A stretch of DNA of 64,000 nucleotides from positions 25,503,967 through 25,567,966 of the forward strand of contig NC_062978.1 of NCBI RefSeq assembly GCF_023078275.1, in the 5' to 3' direction. The position numbers and the translations under genes are program-made. Positions within the stretch are counted from its first letter, which is position 1. Each line of letters opens with the position of its first letter. Below, piece by piece: positions 32,920 through 43,320 of the stretch. The notes beneath the pieces are model-generated. The model did not search any database. It was not told the origin of the DNA and worked only from the letters and a program-made list of their open reading frames with translations. The DNA is from Leguminivora glycinivorella. Its lineage: Eukaryota > Arthropoda > Insecta > Lepidoptera > Tortricidae.

Positions 32920-33088
32920 AATGAGGAGGCACGCTGACATTTTATCCCGCCAGGCGGCGCCTGTGCAAGTGTCTAGGCATGTCACTGTCGTGAGAGAGAG
33001 AAAAATATAATTATATCATCTTCTCGCTCTCACGTATGGACTAATAAGGTGGCGCCATTTGTTATAACCTTTGAGTGTGCCTCCTCAT
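32920..33088 (+). mobile_element. AATGAGGAGGC MITE family, copy 3
   Basis: Ends AATGAGGAGGCACGCTGA and TGAGTGTGCCTCCTCAT; the interior matches 14206-14381 closely. Confidence 0.85.
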
Positions 33089-33119
33089 AGGACTGGAAAG
33101 AAACTTTACACCAAGACTA

Positions 33120-33392
33120 AAACGATTTAATACTGGACTGACAAAGCCCATATAAAAAAGCGTACCCCTGAAATGTATGGACCTCTCAGCCTTAAAACGA
33201 GATGGCGCTGTTCGCAGCCTTGACTTCCAGCCTCTTGGCCAAAATCATACTTTTCCCAAAAATCATGATATCACGTCAATAAACATTTTGAAAATAAATA
33301 AATTTGTAGACATCATCAGTGTAGTTATGATAGTATTTAATAGGTGGCGCTAAAAAATCGAGGTACGATTCTTAGTATGAGGTACGTAAATA
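33120..33392 (+). repeat. ACGATTTAATACT repeat, right copy of a direct pair
   Basis: Matches 32329-32595 in order and orientation with small indels. In each case an AATGAGGAGGC MITE stands upstream, although in opposite orientations. Confidence 0.75.
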
Positions 33393-33416
33393 AAATAGAT
33401 AATTCTTGCTTTACAC

Positions 33417-33960
33417 AAAACCGGCCAAGAGCGTGTCGGGCCACGCTCAGTGTAGGGTTCCGTGGTTTTCCGTATTTTTCTCAAAAACTACTGAACCTAA
33501 CAAGTTCAAAACAATTTTCCTAGAAAGTCTTTATAAAGTTCTACTTTTATGATTTTTTTCATATTTTTTAAACATAAATGGTTCAAAAGTTAGAGGGGGG
33601 GGGACACTTTTTTTTCCTTTAGGAGCGATTATTTCCGAAAATATTAATATTATCAAAAAACGATTTCAGTAAACTCTTGTTCATTTTTAAATAACTATCC
33701 AACAATATATCACACGTCGGGGTTGGAATGAAAAAAAAAACATCAGTCCCCACTTTACAAGTAGGGGTTACCGTAACAAAACATTTTTTTTTACTTTTTA
33801 TTTACTTTTTACTTTGTCGGCGTGATCGATATACATAACATATTGATACCAAATTTCAGCTTTCTAGTGCTAACGGTCACTGAGATTATCCGCGGACGGA
33901 CGGACAGACAGACATGGCGAAACTATAAGGGTTCCTAGTTGACCACGGAACCCTAAAAAA
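33417..33960 (+). repeat. TTCCG/CGGAA-ended dispersed element, complete copy (about 540 bp)
   Basis: Begins CCGGCCAAGAGCGTGTCGGG, CCACGCTCAGTGTAGGGTTC and ends TATAAGGGTTCCTAGTTGAC, CACGGAACCCTAAAAAA. Contains TCACTGAGATTATCCGCGGA, CGGACGGACAGACAGACATG. No ORF. A deletion derivative is at 31540 and a right end at 1-50. One of the best-known lepidopteran dispersed repeats; its replicative class is not clear from this window. Confidence 0.8.
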
Positions 33961-34193
33961 ACACCGTCTGTACTGAATAATAAATTTTCAGAAGCCAGAG
34001 AAGTGGTTCGTTATATGCCAAGTCGAAACTTCGGAGGGCCATCTGTACTGAAAAACGTCGTACGATACACGTGCGAAAAGGAAATTCGTAACTCGTGTCG
34101 ATTTAAAACACTCCCTTCGGTCGTGTTTTAATTTTATTTATCACCACTTGTTTCGACCTGCTTTTTTTTCGCACTAGTATCAGAATGTACTAT
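33961..34193 (+). repeat. CAGTACAGATG-family repeat, copy 4
   Basis: Close match to 17350-17573 (GTCGAAACTTCGGAGG, CATCTGTACTGAAAAACGTC, CTCCCTTCGGTCGTGTTTTA). It directly abuts the preceding element. Confidence 0.75.
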
Positions 34194-34686
34194 TATGTAA
34201 AATTATTCAATAGTATGACATGCATTTTTTAGGCAATCAGAGTTGAGCTACTTTGAGATCATTAAGCCAATAAACTACGTCGGGTGCATCCAAAACGTCA
34301 GCTGATGCATGATCGAAAACTGTCAGATTACCTGCTACTCAAGAAGATCGATCTATTTTATTAACAAGTGACGTTTATAAAACGCCTGGACCTGAGGTCA
34401 AAGGGCTCAGGGCAGACAGGACGACTGACAGTGAAATACGCACCGATCCTCAGAGGAGTGCTCAGGGGGCCTAACCTAACAGTGTCATAGAATAAAATAT
34501 TATGGAATGGAAAACCCGATTCCGCGTCGACGTTTGGGGAGACCCCTTGCCGTCGCTGTTTAGGTAATTTAGGTATACCAAAGAGGATCGAGTATTATAG
34601 AGAGTTACTGTCAAAGTAAAATGTGTAATCACAGTGCATAGACTGCCATCTCCCGATACAAGCTTTAAACTTTTGAACCTCAGTTT
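34194..34686. other. Unique DNA, nothing recognised
   Basis: No coding or repeat signal beyond short words. Confidence 0.3.
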
Positions 34687-34812
34687 TGACAATTTGGCCC
34701 ATATTCTTAGCTTGATATGTGTTAAAATATCAAATATTAATATTAGCCCTGACAATTTGGCCCATATTCTTAGCTTGATATGTGTTAAAATATCAAATAT
34801 TAATATTAGCCC
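34687..34812. repeat. Exact 63-bp tandem duplication
   Basis: The unit starting TGACAATTTGGCCCATATTC at 34687 is repeated from 34750; both copies run through AATATTAATATTAGCCC without a visible difference. Because 63 is a multiple of three, frames on both strands pass through and show repeated peptides; I do not take them as coding. Confidence 0.9.
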
Positions 34813-35515
34813 CATCTAGCAGAGCGTCCTCCAAAGTTGGTCTAGGTCACCGTACCTTTTTCTGTAGGGTTTTGAGGTACGTTTTTTTCTTAGACTTTAT
34901 CTGTCTATACGGACACGGTTTGAGTATACTAACTACTCTGACTAGAGTTGCAACTCCTATATGACAAGCGAATTGACTGAAAATGAACTTTAACCCCACA
35001 TATTAAGATCTAAAAGCAGTCAGTTTGTTAACTCGCTCGCATTCCTCAGTAATCAGGCAGCGGACGTCCGCCACCGGACGGTCCGTGCCGGACGCGCGTC
35101 CGTTCCAACTGAAATTGTACAACATTGGAAAGCTAGCCTTACTGTTTGAAGATAATGTTGTATTTCACTTGGCACCTGAAAGGAACACATTTCGCTCAGC
35201 TTTGGAGTAATTTAAGTGGGGGGAATAAGGTTCATATTGGGTCAGTGTGATGTGCTGTTGGTCATAATTCATACGCAATTGTAACAATAACTTTTTTTGC
35301 AAAAATTTAATTTATGGCACAAGCTTTTATCGCCGACTGTAATACCTTTCTTTCAACAGTCATCTACTGCTCTCCGAGACGTTTCTGAAAACCCCTTACT
35401 CGGTGGGGATACGACGTTTCATATCAGTTCCTATGACCAGTATGGTATTATGGAGCTGATTTGCTCCATCATCAGATCAGGCAGCAGGCAGGATACGAGT
35501 ATCATAGTATTACAT
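34813..35515. other. Mostly unique DNA with a CGGAC-rich patch
   Basis: 35055-35103 holds CGGACGTCCG, CCGGACGGTCCG and CGGACGCGCGTCCG: three short palindromes in 50 bases, probably the GC-rich core of a decayed MITE. No gene. Confidence 0.35.
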
Positions 35516-35772
35516 TAAATAAATAAATAATAAATATTATAGGACATTCTTACACAGATTGACTGAGGCCCACGGTAAGCTCAAGAAGGCTTGTGTTATG
35601 GGTACTCAGACAACGATATATATAATATATAAATACTTATATACATAGAAAACATCCATGACTCAGGAACAAATATTTGTGCTCATCACACAAATAAATG
35701 CCCTTACCGGGATTCGAACCCGGGACCGCGGCGTAGCAGGCAGGATCACTACCGACTGCGCTAGAGCGGACC
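35516..35772 (-). mobile_element. tRNA-derived SINE, copy 2
   Basis: Best-preserved head of the family: on the minus strand CGCTCTAGCGCAGTCGGTAG (A-box), CCTGCCTGCTACGCCGCGG, CCCGGGTTCGAATCCCGG (B-box), GGGCATTTATTTGTGTGATG, and a tail of TTATTTATTTATT sense at 35516-35533. Confidence 0.85.
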
Positions 35773-37181
35773 ATTGTCACGAGATTTACTGTGTGCAAAA
35801 TTTCAGCTCAATCGGAAACCGGGAAGTGAGTCAAATTTAGCTTCTATATACGTTTTGACCCAAAAACTAACATACTAACATACTAAAGGCAAGTTGAATA
35901 AAAGCTTGTAGAAATGAATCTTAATTGTTCTAGAATGAACTGTCACCTGCGATGTTTCCGGACCGGTACAATACAACCTTCGAATGACTAGAACAGAGCG
36001 TCAGTACTCCCCTTTAAGTGCCGTAAATACAATTCCGGTTCCAAACAGTTCTAAGCACGTGTCCATGTGTGGCGGAAATCGCTTCCTTTCAGGCGATCAG
36101 TCTGCTCGTTTGCCTTTATTTTCATCTGGGGGCACGGCAGTGCCCCCGCCAAGTCGAGCAAAAAGAGGCACGGCCGTACCATCCTTTTCTCCAAGCATTT
36201 CAGACCATTTTCAACCCCCTGTTACTTCGTTCTGGATAAAACTAGAAGCCTCAATTTTTAGCACCCATAAAATATAACACCATCCTACTCTAGCTACATG
36301 TATGGATGTTGATACTTGATTCCTCACTATTCGACGACCAACAATATCGTGACGTTCATTCATGCCCACGCACCAACACTCCCCCCCCCCCCCCATTTCC
36401 ACCCACCTCACCCCCTAGACTACGCAGTTCAAAGTCTAGTAAGTTGCGTCAAGGATTAACAGCTTTATTCGACTGGCCACTGACGTTTTCGTTGATTCGA
36501 GATCCGAATGCGAGTTATTTATGGCCAAAGTGACGGTCATCCGTTTGTCCGGCAAAAAGGGTGACTGAGTCACTCAAGAGTCACTATTTTCCCTTCTGCC
36601 TATTGAATTATTGACATTGTAGAAATAGTTATTTGCTTTACAAGGGGGCAAAGTTGTTGTTTAATCGCACGAGCAAGCGAATGATTCTAATATTGGACCG
36701 AGAGCGTAGCGACTTTCAAGTTATCCCTTAAAACAGTATGATTTATTAATATAGGTCTACCTACTGTGTTCAATATAATAATGTTAAACCTCGAAAGTAA
36801 ACTAATTCAATAATTGTTGACTTCGATGTCGCCATTCCATCAACGACCATCTTTATCACTATCAACCTTTCATACCACAAAATAAGGATTCCGTTCCCGT
36901 ACCAAAACTTAAGTAAGAGAGTATTTGCGATTATGCAAACGCGGTGCCAAGTTCGTGAATGAAGGGGTGAAAGGGCGGGGGAGTACCACCCACTGGGTTC
37001 GTATTCTGTACCCCAAGTCTATTACGATTATCGGGATTACGATCAGTTTCGTTACGCAATTTACGGAATGAATATCCGGGAAATAAATCGTAAGAGCGGT
37101 TTCGTAGTTTTCGCACTACGTCCGATCCAAATCCGTGAAAATAAGATCCGTCATAGCCGTAGCATGTAGCATTTGTATGGT
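35773..37181. other. Mixed DNA with small repeat pieces
   Basis: 35790-35885 holds CAAAATTTCAGCTCAATCGG, a common repeat tail. 36086-36120 (TTTCAGGCGATC.GTCTGCTCGTTTGCC) is shared with 41048-41085 and, reversed, 50193-50235. 36381-36394 is a run of 14 C. 36624-36722 is a decayed copy of the 430-bp AATAGTTATTTG element. No gene. Confidence 0.4.
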
Positions 37182-37195
37182 ACTTTAGTGCGTTT

Positions 37196-37397
37196 CAACA
37201 TTGTGAGGAAACCGGACTTACATCGTGAGGAAACCTGACTAATCCCAATAAGGCCTAGTTACCCTTCGGGTTGGAAGGTCAGATGCTTTCGTAAAAACTA
37301 GTGCCTACGCCAAATCTTGGGATTAGTTGTCAAAGCGGACCCCCAGGCTCCCATGAGCCGTGGCAAATGCCGGGATAACGAAAGGAGGATGATGATG
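37196..37397 (+). mobile_element. 5'-truncated LINE 3' end inserted in a MITE
   Basis: Reads GTGAGGAAACC, AATCCCAATAAGGCCTAGTT, ACCCTTCGGGTTGGAAGGTC, AACTAGTGCCTACGCCAAAT, CTTGGGATTAGTTGTCAAAG, CATGAGCCGTGGCAAATGCC, GGGATAACGAAAGGAGGATG, ATGATG: the RTE-type 3' end very common in Lepidoptera, with its GATGAT tail. The direct repeat ACTTTAGTGCGTTT at 37182-37195 and 37398-37411 is its target duplication and is itself the end of the MITE at 37403. Confidence 0.85.
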
Positions 37398-37402
37398 ACT
37401 TT

Positions 37403-37532
37403 AGTGCGTTTTCACATTATCCGATCAAATACGGGATGTGGGATCGATATACATTTAAGTCACCGTCTTTTATTTTTGCCTTTGAAATCCGTCCGACATC
37501 CGATATCGGATCGGATAATGTGAAAACGCACT
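37403..37532. mobile_element. 130-bp MITE with AGTGCGTTTTCACATTATCC ends
   Basis: AGTGCGTTTTCACATTATCC-GATC at 37403 is exactly inverted at the right end (37509-37532). A LINE landed at its left end and duplicated it. The interior is AT-rich with no ORF. Confidence 0.85.
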
Positions 37533-37680
37533 TATGCACTCACATCCGATCTCCGTCATCCGATTTCTTGTAGACATATAGAAATGCAGACAATAGATCC
37601 CATAAGGTAAACTTTTCAAAACAAGGCCGACTTAATATCTTACTCGTATTTTAGGACACTGTTTGTAATTTCAGTTGGCA

Positions 37681-37795
37681 GGCAATTATGGTCGCGCGAT
37701 AAATGATAAAACAGCAGTCCATCCCTATCGCACTATTAGTAAGTGCGGAAGGGACGGCCCGATGTTTTATCATTTATCGCGCGATCATGATTGCC
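37681..37795. mobile_element. 115-bp MITE with GGCAATTATGGTCGCGCGAT ends
   Basis: Left arm GGCAATTATGGTCGCGCGAT-AAATGATAAAAC pairs with GTTTTATCATTTATCGCGCG-ATCATGATTGCC on the right with two mismatches. Confidence 0.8.
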
Positions 37796-38113
37796 CTACA
37801 GCATTGTATACTTAGGAACGGAAATTTTGAACGGGGTTTCAGTACTCTAATTTAACAGTATGTACATAAGAAAACTTAGTACCTATGTAACATAAAAATA
37901 CTTCGGATTAATATGAGAACAAACGAAGTAAGTACCTGAGTTAGAGAAGGGAGGCAATTCCAAAGGAGAAATCATTTCTTTCCTCACATAAAAATGCTCT
38001 ACAAAGTTTAATAAGTTTCCTTAATGTAAATAACGATAGAATAATTGTGAAATTATTTAACTAATTAAACAAAATCTGTCCAATAAGACAACCCTTAACT
38101 TCCCGAGTCCTGA
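37796..38113. other. AT-rich unique DNA
   Basis: Nothing recognised. Confidence 0.3.
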
Positions 38114-38544
38114 AATAGTTATTTGTTATACAAGGGTGCAAAGTTGTATTTTAATGCCGAGTGTGGAATTGAAAAACGAGCAAGTGAAAGAATTCTATAG
38201 TTGAACCACGAGCGAAGCGAGTGGTTCGAGAATAGAATCCTGAACTTGCGAGTTTTTTAACACACGAGAAGTAAAATACATTTGCACCCGCGTGTAACAC
38301 AAAACTTTTATCCTCACTATAGCGAGGAAACTAAAACGCAAAAAATGCGTTTATCACTGCTTCCAGTAGTTCCACAGGTGGTAAATCATCTTTATTACTA
38401 GATTCACCTACTTTTATCAATTTTAAAACAGTGAATTTGACTTTATTCAAGGTGAAATTACTTTACCCACTAGTGGATAAAATGCGTTTTTACCCGCTAG
38501 TATTAACGGACAAAACACGTGTTTCCGAGCTAGTGAGGGGAAAA
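38114..38544 (+). repeat. 430-bp dispersed element 'AATAGTTATTTGTTATACAA', copy 2
   Basis: Nearly identical to 23823-24254 over the full length, with the same start and end points; only scattered substitutions are visible (for example CCCGCGTG for CCCGAGTG). The shared borders define the element. Confidence 0.85.
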
Positions 38545-40049
38545 CATTGTTTTGCTTTTGAATTTGGAACCCTTTGTGATTCAATAAAAGTTGAAAATAA
38601 ATTTAGGAATATGTACAAAAATTTGTACACGAGAACTGAGATAGTTCCTCCAAGCTTTTCGCGAAATGTATATTGTAAAACTATACCGTAGAGTAAAGTT
38701 AGAGATCATCTTTGAACCCGCGTGAATACAAATTTTCCTTCTAAAGTTGCATCAAACGGGCTCCCATCATCAAAACTCCAACGAACGCTGCTCAGTCAGT
38801 CGTGTCGCGCCTCGGGCACCTTCGGGCGCGCTCGGCCAGCTTCGTACATTGCTCGGCTCGTGTTCGCCAACGCTTATCAACCGACTCGTTCCAAGGGCCA
38901 GTTTAAAGAGTAATTGATGTCCTGCTTTTTAGCCTAGGACAGGGGTCATGTTATATTGGACGTTTGTTCAAATTGGTAGGTTTCTTGGTGAAGGGGCAGT
39001 CAGGTCGGCCGCTCGGCCCCGCAGGAAACAGGAAGTGAGTAACCGCGGGTATCCGCTCCCATTCGGTCGGCCATGTTGTTCATTCACAATATTTGTGCCG
39101 CTGAGGTAATATCTACGTAGCGTAATTTGACTGTTTCACGTTTGTTTACAGGAAATTGAGTTATAGAATGCTGTGACGTAGGCGGTATCAAGTTTTTAGG
39201 TTATTTTATAACTGTAGGAATAATTACTGAATGATTCGAGTTATTCTCTATGCTATGGTTTTTACAGGTCAAAAGTTGTTTTATAGTTTTATACCCTATG
39301 TTAATATTGATAAGCAAACGAAAGAGTACAAAATTAGACCACCACAGTAGTGATCCAATAGAAAAATCGTTTTAAACTTTTAATACCTAGGTACTGGTAG
39401 TTGGTTTCATTTCAGGACACGAGAATTAATCAAACTTTGGTCCCCAGTGAAAAACACATTGTTTTATGATATTAAACACAGGATTCTAAATCAAACCAAT
39501 ATTGACTTTAGGTACTATATTTATAATTTTCTAAAGTCTAATTTCTAAGTCAGTCAACTAGTCTAGAGCAAGAGGATTAAGATGCAACTTTATCTAAGGA
39601 AACTTTTACTCTATGTTTTTGCAATTAAAAAAAACTGTTAGAGAGGTGGAAAACGTTTTATTCTGATAAAAATATCGCTTTTTTTAGTTTTACGCACAAC
39701 GAACACCCTTTTTCAGCGCTCTATCGAAAAGCGACGACGGACCAAAATTAGCCCCCTACATTGCAGACAATGACGTCACCGGCAGGAGGGGGGGTGATTA
39801 TCTAGAAACGGGGGGAGGATTCAATGAACGGCGCTGACGTCACAAGTTATGTACGAAACAGCCCGATTCGAACAAACGTTCAAATTAAATTCTTGCATTT
39901 TATTCAGAAAATTAAAATATATCTCAGCGACACATACATGCAAGTATCCACTTCCACCTCCACATGACATTTGACATCTTTTTGACAGTATAAGTCTCGT
40001 CTTAAAGCGGCAACATTTTACATTACATGAAAATAGTTTATCTTGCTAC
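38545..40049. other. GC-rich islands with possible promoter/enhancer function
   Basis: 38770-38880 and 38995-39080 are GC-rich; the second contains GGAAGTGAGT (a possible splice donor, GTGAGT near 39036) and CGGTCGGCCATGTTG. Two perfect CREs (TGACGTCA) lie at 39771-39778 and 39835-39842, separated by G-rich sequence. No ORF or poly(A) site is paired with them. They could be an upstream exon of a gene beyond the window, or enhancers. Confidence 0.3.
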
Positions 40050-40055
40050 TGTACT

Positions 40056-40189
40056 GGGGGGTTACCATGACGTGCTAAAGCCGTTCAGTTTAGGTTGAGA
40101 GAGAGGGACGGAGCTATGTAACTGCTATAGCTGTGTCCCTTTCTCTCAACCTAAACTGAACGTCTTTAGTACGTCATGGTAATCCCCCC
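40056..40189. mobile_element. 134-bp MITE with TGTACT target duplication
   Basis: Ends GGGGGGTTACCATGACGTGC and ACGTCATGGTAATCCCCCC; inner arms CGTTCAGTTTAGGTTGAGAG against CTCTCAACCTAAACTGAACG are exact. TGTACT at 40050-40055 and 40190-40195 flanks both sides. Confidence 0.85.
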
Positions 40190-40370
40190 TGTACTGCAAT
40201 CAATCAAATCTTTCATGAATTAAAAATATAAAACAATGAAACGTTTTTTGATTATTAAACATTAGTAGTATCACTATTAATAATTAAACAAATATCAACA
40301 GACAACTTCTAAAAGTATTACAAGAAAAAAAAGTTGTCTTACTTAATTAATCTTACAATAACATACATAC

Positions 40371-40433
40371 AAAAAAAAAAAAAACATTCAGTCGAATTGA
40401 GAACCTCCTCCTTTTTTTGAAGTCGGTTAAAAA
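40371..40433 (-). repeat. ACCGACTTCAAAAAAAAGGAGGAGG repeat end, copy 2
   Basis: Inverse of 29252-29297, with an A-rich run at 40371-40384 next to it. Confidence 0.6.
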
Positions 40434-40769
40434 TAGGTGCAGACAGAGAGTAATTATCTGATATACTTATATCAGAATGAATTTAAATCATGTTATGATT
40501 ATAAATTTCTTTGTCGCTCCAGTACCTACTGTCCTGAAACGAGCAAGTGACACCAAAATACAAGATAACTGAACGACATCAGATATAATTTCTGATGTGA
40601 GTGCAGGTTCGAATCGGCCTGATAGTGTTTTTTGGCGAGTTCAGACCAAGGTCGCTCAAGGTCGAGGTCTTAAGTGATTTATCTTAATAACCTCGTGTAG
40701 ATAACGGAGGGAGCCACTGAGTCGGAATTTTTGGGGTTTTGTAAAGGTCTAGAGGACATGCTATCTGTA

Positions 40770-41018
40770 CACTGAGAGAAAATACAACCAGTTTTCATGT
40801 TCGTTCAACAAGTTTTTTGGTTAAAATAGCGCCTACGTGCTCTTTGGTTCAAACAACAAGCTATTTGTCATTTGAATCGGCAATATATTTGAATCAACAA
40901 GTCGATTTTATAAAAACAACCTGACACATATTGTTTTAAACATACGTTTGGCTGATTCAAACGGATAAACCGCAACAAGTCGAACTTGTTAAATTCACAA
41001 TGCAAATTTCTCTCAGTG
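40770..41018. mobile_element. 249-bp MITE with CACTGAGAGAAA ends
   Basis: CACTGAGAGAAA at 40770-40781 is inverted exactly as TTTCTCTCAGTG at 41007-41018. The interior is rich in CAACAAG/GTTCAAAC words and lacks an ORF. Target duplication not clear. Confidence 0.75.
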
Positions 41019-41232
41019 ATAAGAAGGAATAAAGGAATCGCTTACCATCAGGCGAATTGTCTGCTCGTTTGCCTCCTATCCCATAAAAAAAGAAGTAGGT
41101 AGTATTTAGAATTATATTGACCGGGAATATCAGGATATAGACCCGTTTTCCGTGATCATGATGCAAGGTACATATAGACCAGGTACATAACTGCGTCAAC
41201 ATATCGGGAGCTCAACTATACTACATATTTAA

Positions 41233-41683
41233 GAGGCTACGGGAGCGAAAATGCTAAAATGGAAAGGAGCCCCCCTTTCAATTTGGGAATTTACTACAGA
41301 TAAAAGATATTGCGAAAAAAATTTTTAAATCGAGGTGCCGCTCTCGACTGTTTCCTCCTTCAAAACTTAATCAATCGTAACGAAATTTGAGAATCTGAAT
41401 TACAATGAAATAATCTGTGTCGGACTGTTTAGTTTTTTTGGCTAATTGTTACCAATTTTGGATACCACACATTTTTTTGCACCATAATCAATAAAGCCGT
41501 TTTTGGAATATTTTGATGGGCTCTAGCGACTTTAAAAATAAGAATATGAAAAAAAATCAAAACGGTCCGACACAGAAAAAATTATAATAATCTGTGTTGA
41601 AAAAATCATTGCTCTATCGTCAAAAACCAGGAAGGAAATAATCGAGAGCGTTTGTATGGAGAATTGCCCCTTCCCGTATCGTC
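41233..41683. mobile_element. TTAA-flanked element (GAGGCTAC family), copy 1
   Basis: TTAA at 41229-41232 and 41684-41687. Ends GAGGCTACGGGA and TCCCGTATCGTC are imperfectly inverted. Shares almost all internal blocks with 53646-54160: GCTAAAATGGAAAGGA, CGCTCTCGACTGTTTCCTCC, ATAATCTGTGTCGGAC and CGGTCCGAC (an internal inverted pair), ATTGCTCTATC, CGAGAGCGTTT. No transposase. TTAA duplication points to a piggyBac-type mobiliser (inference). Confidence 0.75.
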
Positions 41684-41934
41684 TTAACTAAATTCCCGGT
41701 CAATATAAATCTAAAGAAAGTAAAGAAACTAACCGTGAATCATTTAAAACTCTTAAAGAAGTAGTAAAAGTAGGCTATTTTGCAAAAATTGCTCTAGATT
41801 ACTTTACTACTAATTATAATTTCTTTTTCTAAATCTAATAGCATCTCTTAAGATTAAGAACCTCATATCAATTATATTTCTATTTAATAAGTTGTCGGAT
41901 ATACCAACTCGTAAATACATAAGTAAGTAAACGG

Positions 41935-42047
41935 TATGACCGTGACGTCATGTCAGGAGTCTCAGGACGTCACTCGACTCGATTTCATATTAATTCCAAA
42001 TGAGCAAATCGTTCAAGAAGCTGATTTGACTAAAAGGAAAGTAATCA
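41935..42047 (-). repeat. AGTGACGTCACG repeat family, reverse copy
   Basis: On the minus strand: TAGTCAAATCAGCTTCTT, ATATGAAATCGAGTCGAGTG, then GACGTCACGGTC. The same order occurs at 59100-59225 and 60187-60310. Confidence 0.6.
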
Positions 42048-42049
42048 GA

Positions 42050-42335
42050 CGACCGGTCTGGCTCAGTCGGTAGTTAACCCTGCCTGCTGCGCCGCGCCGC
42101 GCCGCGGTCCCGGGTTCAAATCCCGATAAGGGCATTTATTTGTGTGATGAGCACAGATATTTGTTCCTGAGTCATGGATGTTTTCTATGTATATAAGTAT
42201 TTAAGTATATATTATATATATCTTTGTATTCTGAGTACCCACAACACCTTCAGCCACAAGCCTTCTTGAGCTTATCGTGGGCCTCAGTCAATCTGTGTAA
42301 GAATGTCCTGTAATATTTATTATTTATTTATTTAT
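42050..42335 (+). mobile_element. tRNA-derived SINE, copy 3 (complete)
   Basis: Head GACCGGTCTGGCTCAGTCGG (A-box), a small GCCGC expansion (GCGCCGCGCCGCGCCGCGG) not seen in the other copies, B-box GGGTTCAAATCCC, body through CCTGAGTCATGGATGTTTTC and GGGCCTCAGTCAATCTGTGT, tail TATTTATTATTTATTTATTT. Internal Pol III promoter by family. Confidence 0.9.
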
Positions 42336-42891
42336 CAGAACAGGCATTCTTATTTCGAATCTGTCGTAACACAAGTCTCAAAAACAACAGCCAACACAAA
42401 CAGGAAACGTGTCGCGTAATACTTGTATTATAATCAATGCCCATTCACGACGGAAACATCAATGAACGAACCCCGACGTTCTTTCAACTTCCGTTCGCTC
42501 CATCCTTGTCACTCTACCCTGAAGCCTACGAGTGAGAACGAGACGGAGAATATTCGCGAGTTGCTGCAAAACAATTCATTGTGAAAGTGTGAGGTCAGAG
42601 GAAAAGTGTGTAAGTGTGTATGGAAATGGTGCGACCTTAGTTCGTTTTTCCTTTGGCGTGGGATTGAATTGGATGGTGGTGAATAGGGCGTTTGTTTTAG
42701 TTTAACAGATTTTCACAGATGTTTTTAATAGTTTTTGAGGTCGGATATTTATTAGTTGCAATATAGTAGTTATATAAATATATAAGTAAGTACTTTAATA
42801 TTTTTCAGGCCAGCATTGCAATAGAAAAAGGAGGAAGGAAACAGTGAATATTAAACACTTTCTAAAGATTTTCTACAATTTCTCCTGATAA
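42336..42891. other. Unique DNA with a possible 5' exon-like patch
   Basis: 42450-42620 is less AT-rich; GTGTGTAAGTGTG at about 42606 contains a donor-like GTAAGT. No matching coding exon is visible, so this is only a candidate. Confidence 0.25.
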
Positions 42892-42975
42892 ATTTATTTA
42901 GACTTTATTGCAGAACATAAAATTGTACAAATGGCGGACTTAATGATTTAAGGCATTTTATACCAGTCAACCAAA
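42892..42975 (-). repeat. LINE 3' end (GTCCGCCATTTGTAC type), reverse copy
   Basis: On the minus strand: TTGGTTGACTGGTATAAAAT, GCCTTAAATCATTAAGTCCG, CCATTTGTAC, GCAATAAAGTCTAAATAAAT. Matches 27981-28082. Confidence 0.7.
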
Positions 42976-43185
42976 GGATCAAGCAGAAATAGTTACCTAC
43001 CTAGAGCAAAGTCGGTTTGCCAGAGTACTTACATGAGCTTATAAGTATATGAGCGCATGGAATTCGTATACTACGTACTTTCTCTTTCCGTACTCCTAAT
43101 GTCCTTTTAAAAGGTCAATTTTCGAACTAATTTTGAACTATAACGGTAATTTCTAAATTTAAAACTGAGAAAACAACTATGGCTA

Positions 43186-43320
43186 AGGGCCAGTTGCATC
43201 AACCACATTTGACACATCGTCGTCTACCAGCAGACGTCTATGGAACTTCCCAATACCATACCTACAATAAAATTTAACGAACGCTTTAACGGTGACAGAC
43301 GGTTTGATGCAACTGGCCCT
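43186..43320. mobile_element. 135-bp MITE with AGGGCCAGTTGCATCAA ends
   Basis: AGGGCCAGTTGCATCAA at 43186 and TTGATGCAACTGGCCCT ending at 43320 are exact inverses. A very common lepidopteran MITE end. Confidence 0.85.

Noticed and set aside
38431..38691. 86-codon frame beginning inside the 430-bp repeat
   Set aside because: Begins in repeat sequence and is not open in the other copy at 23823.
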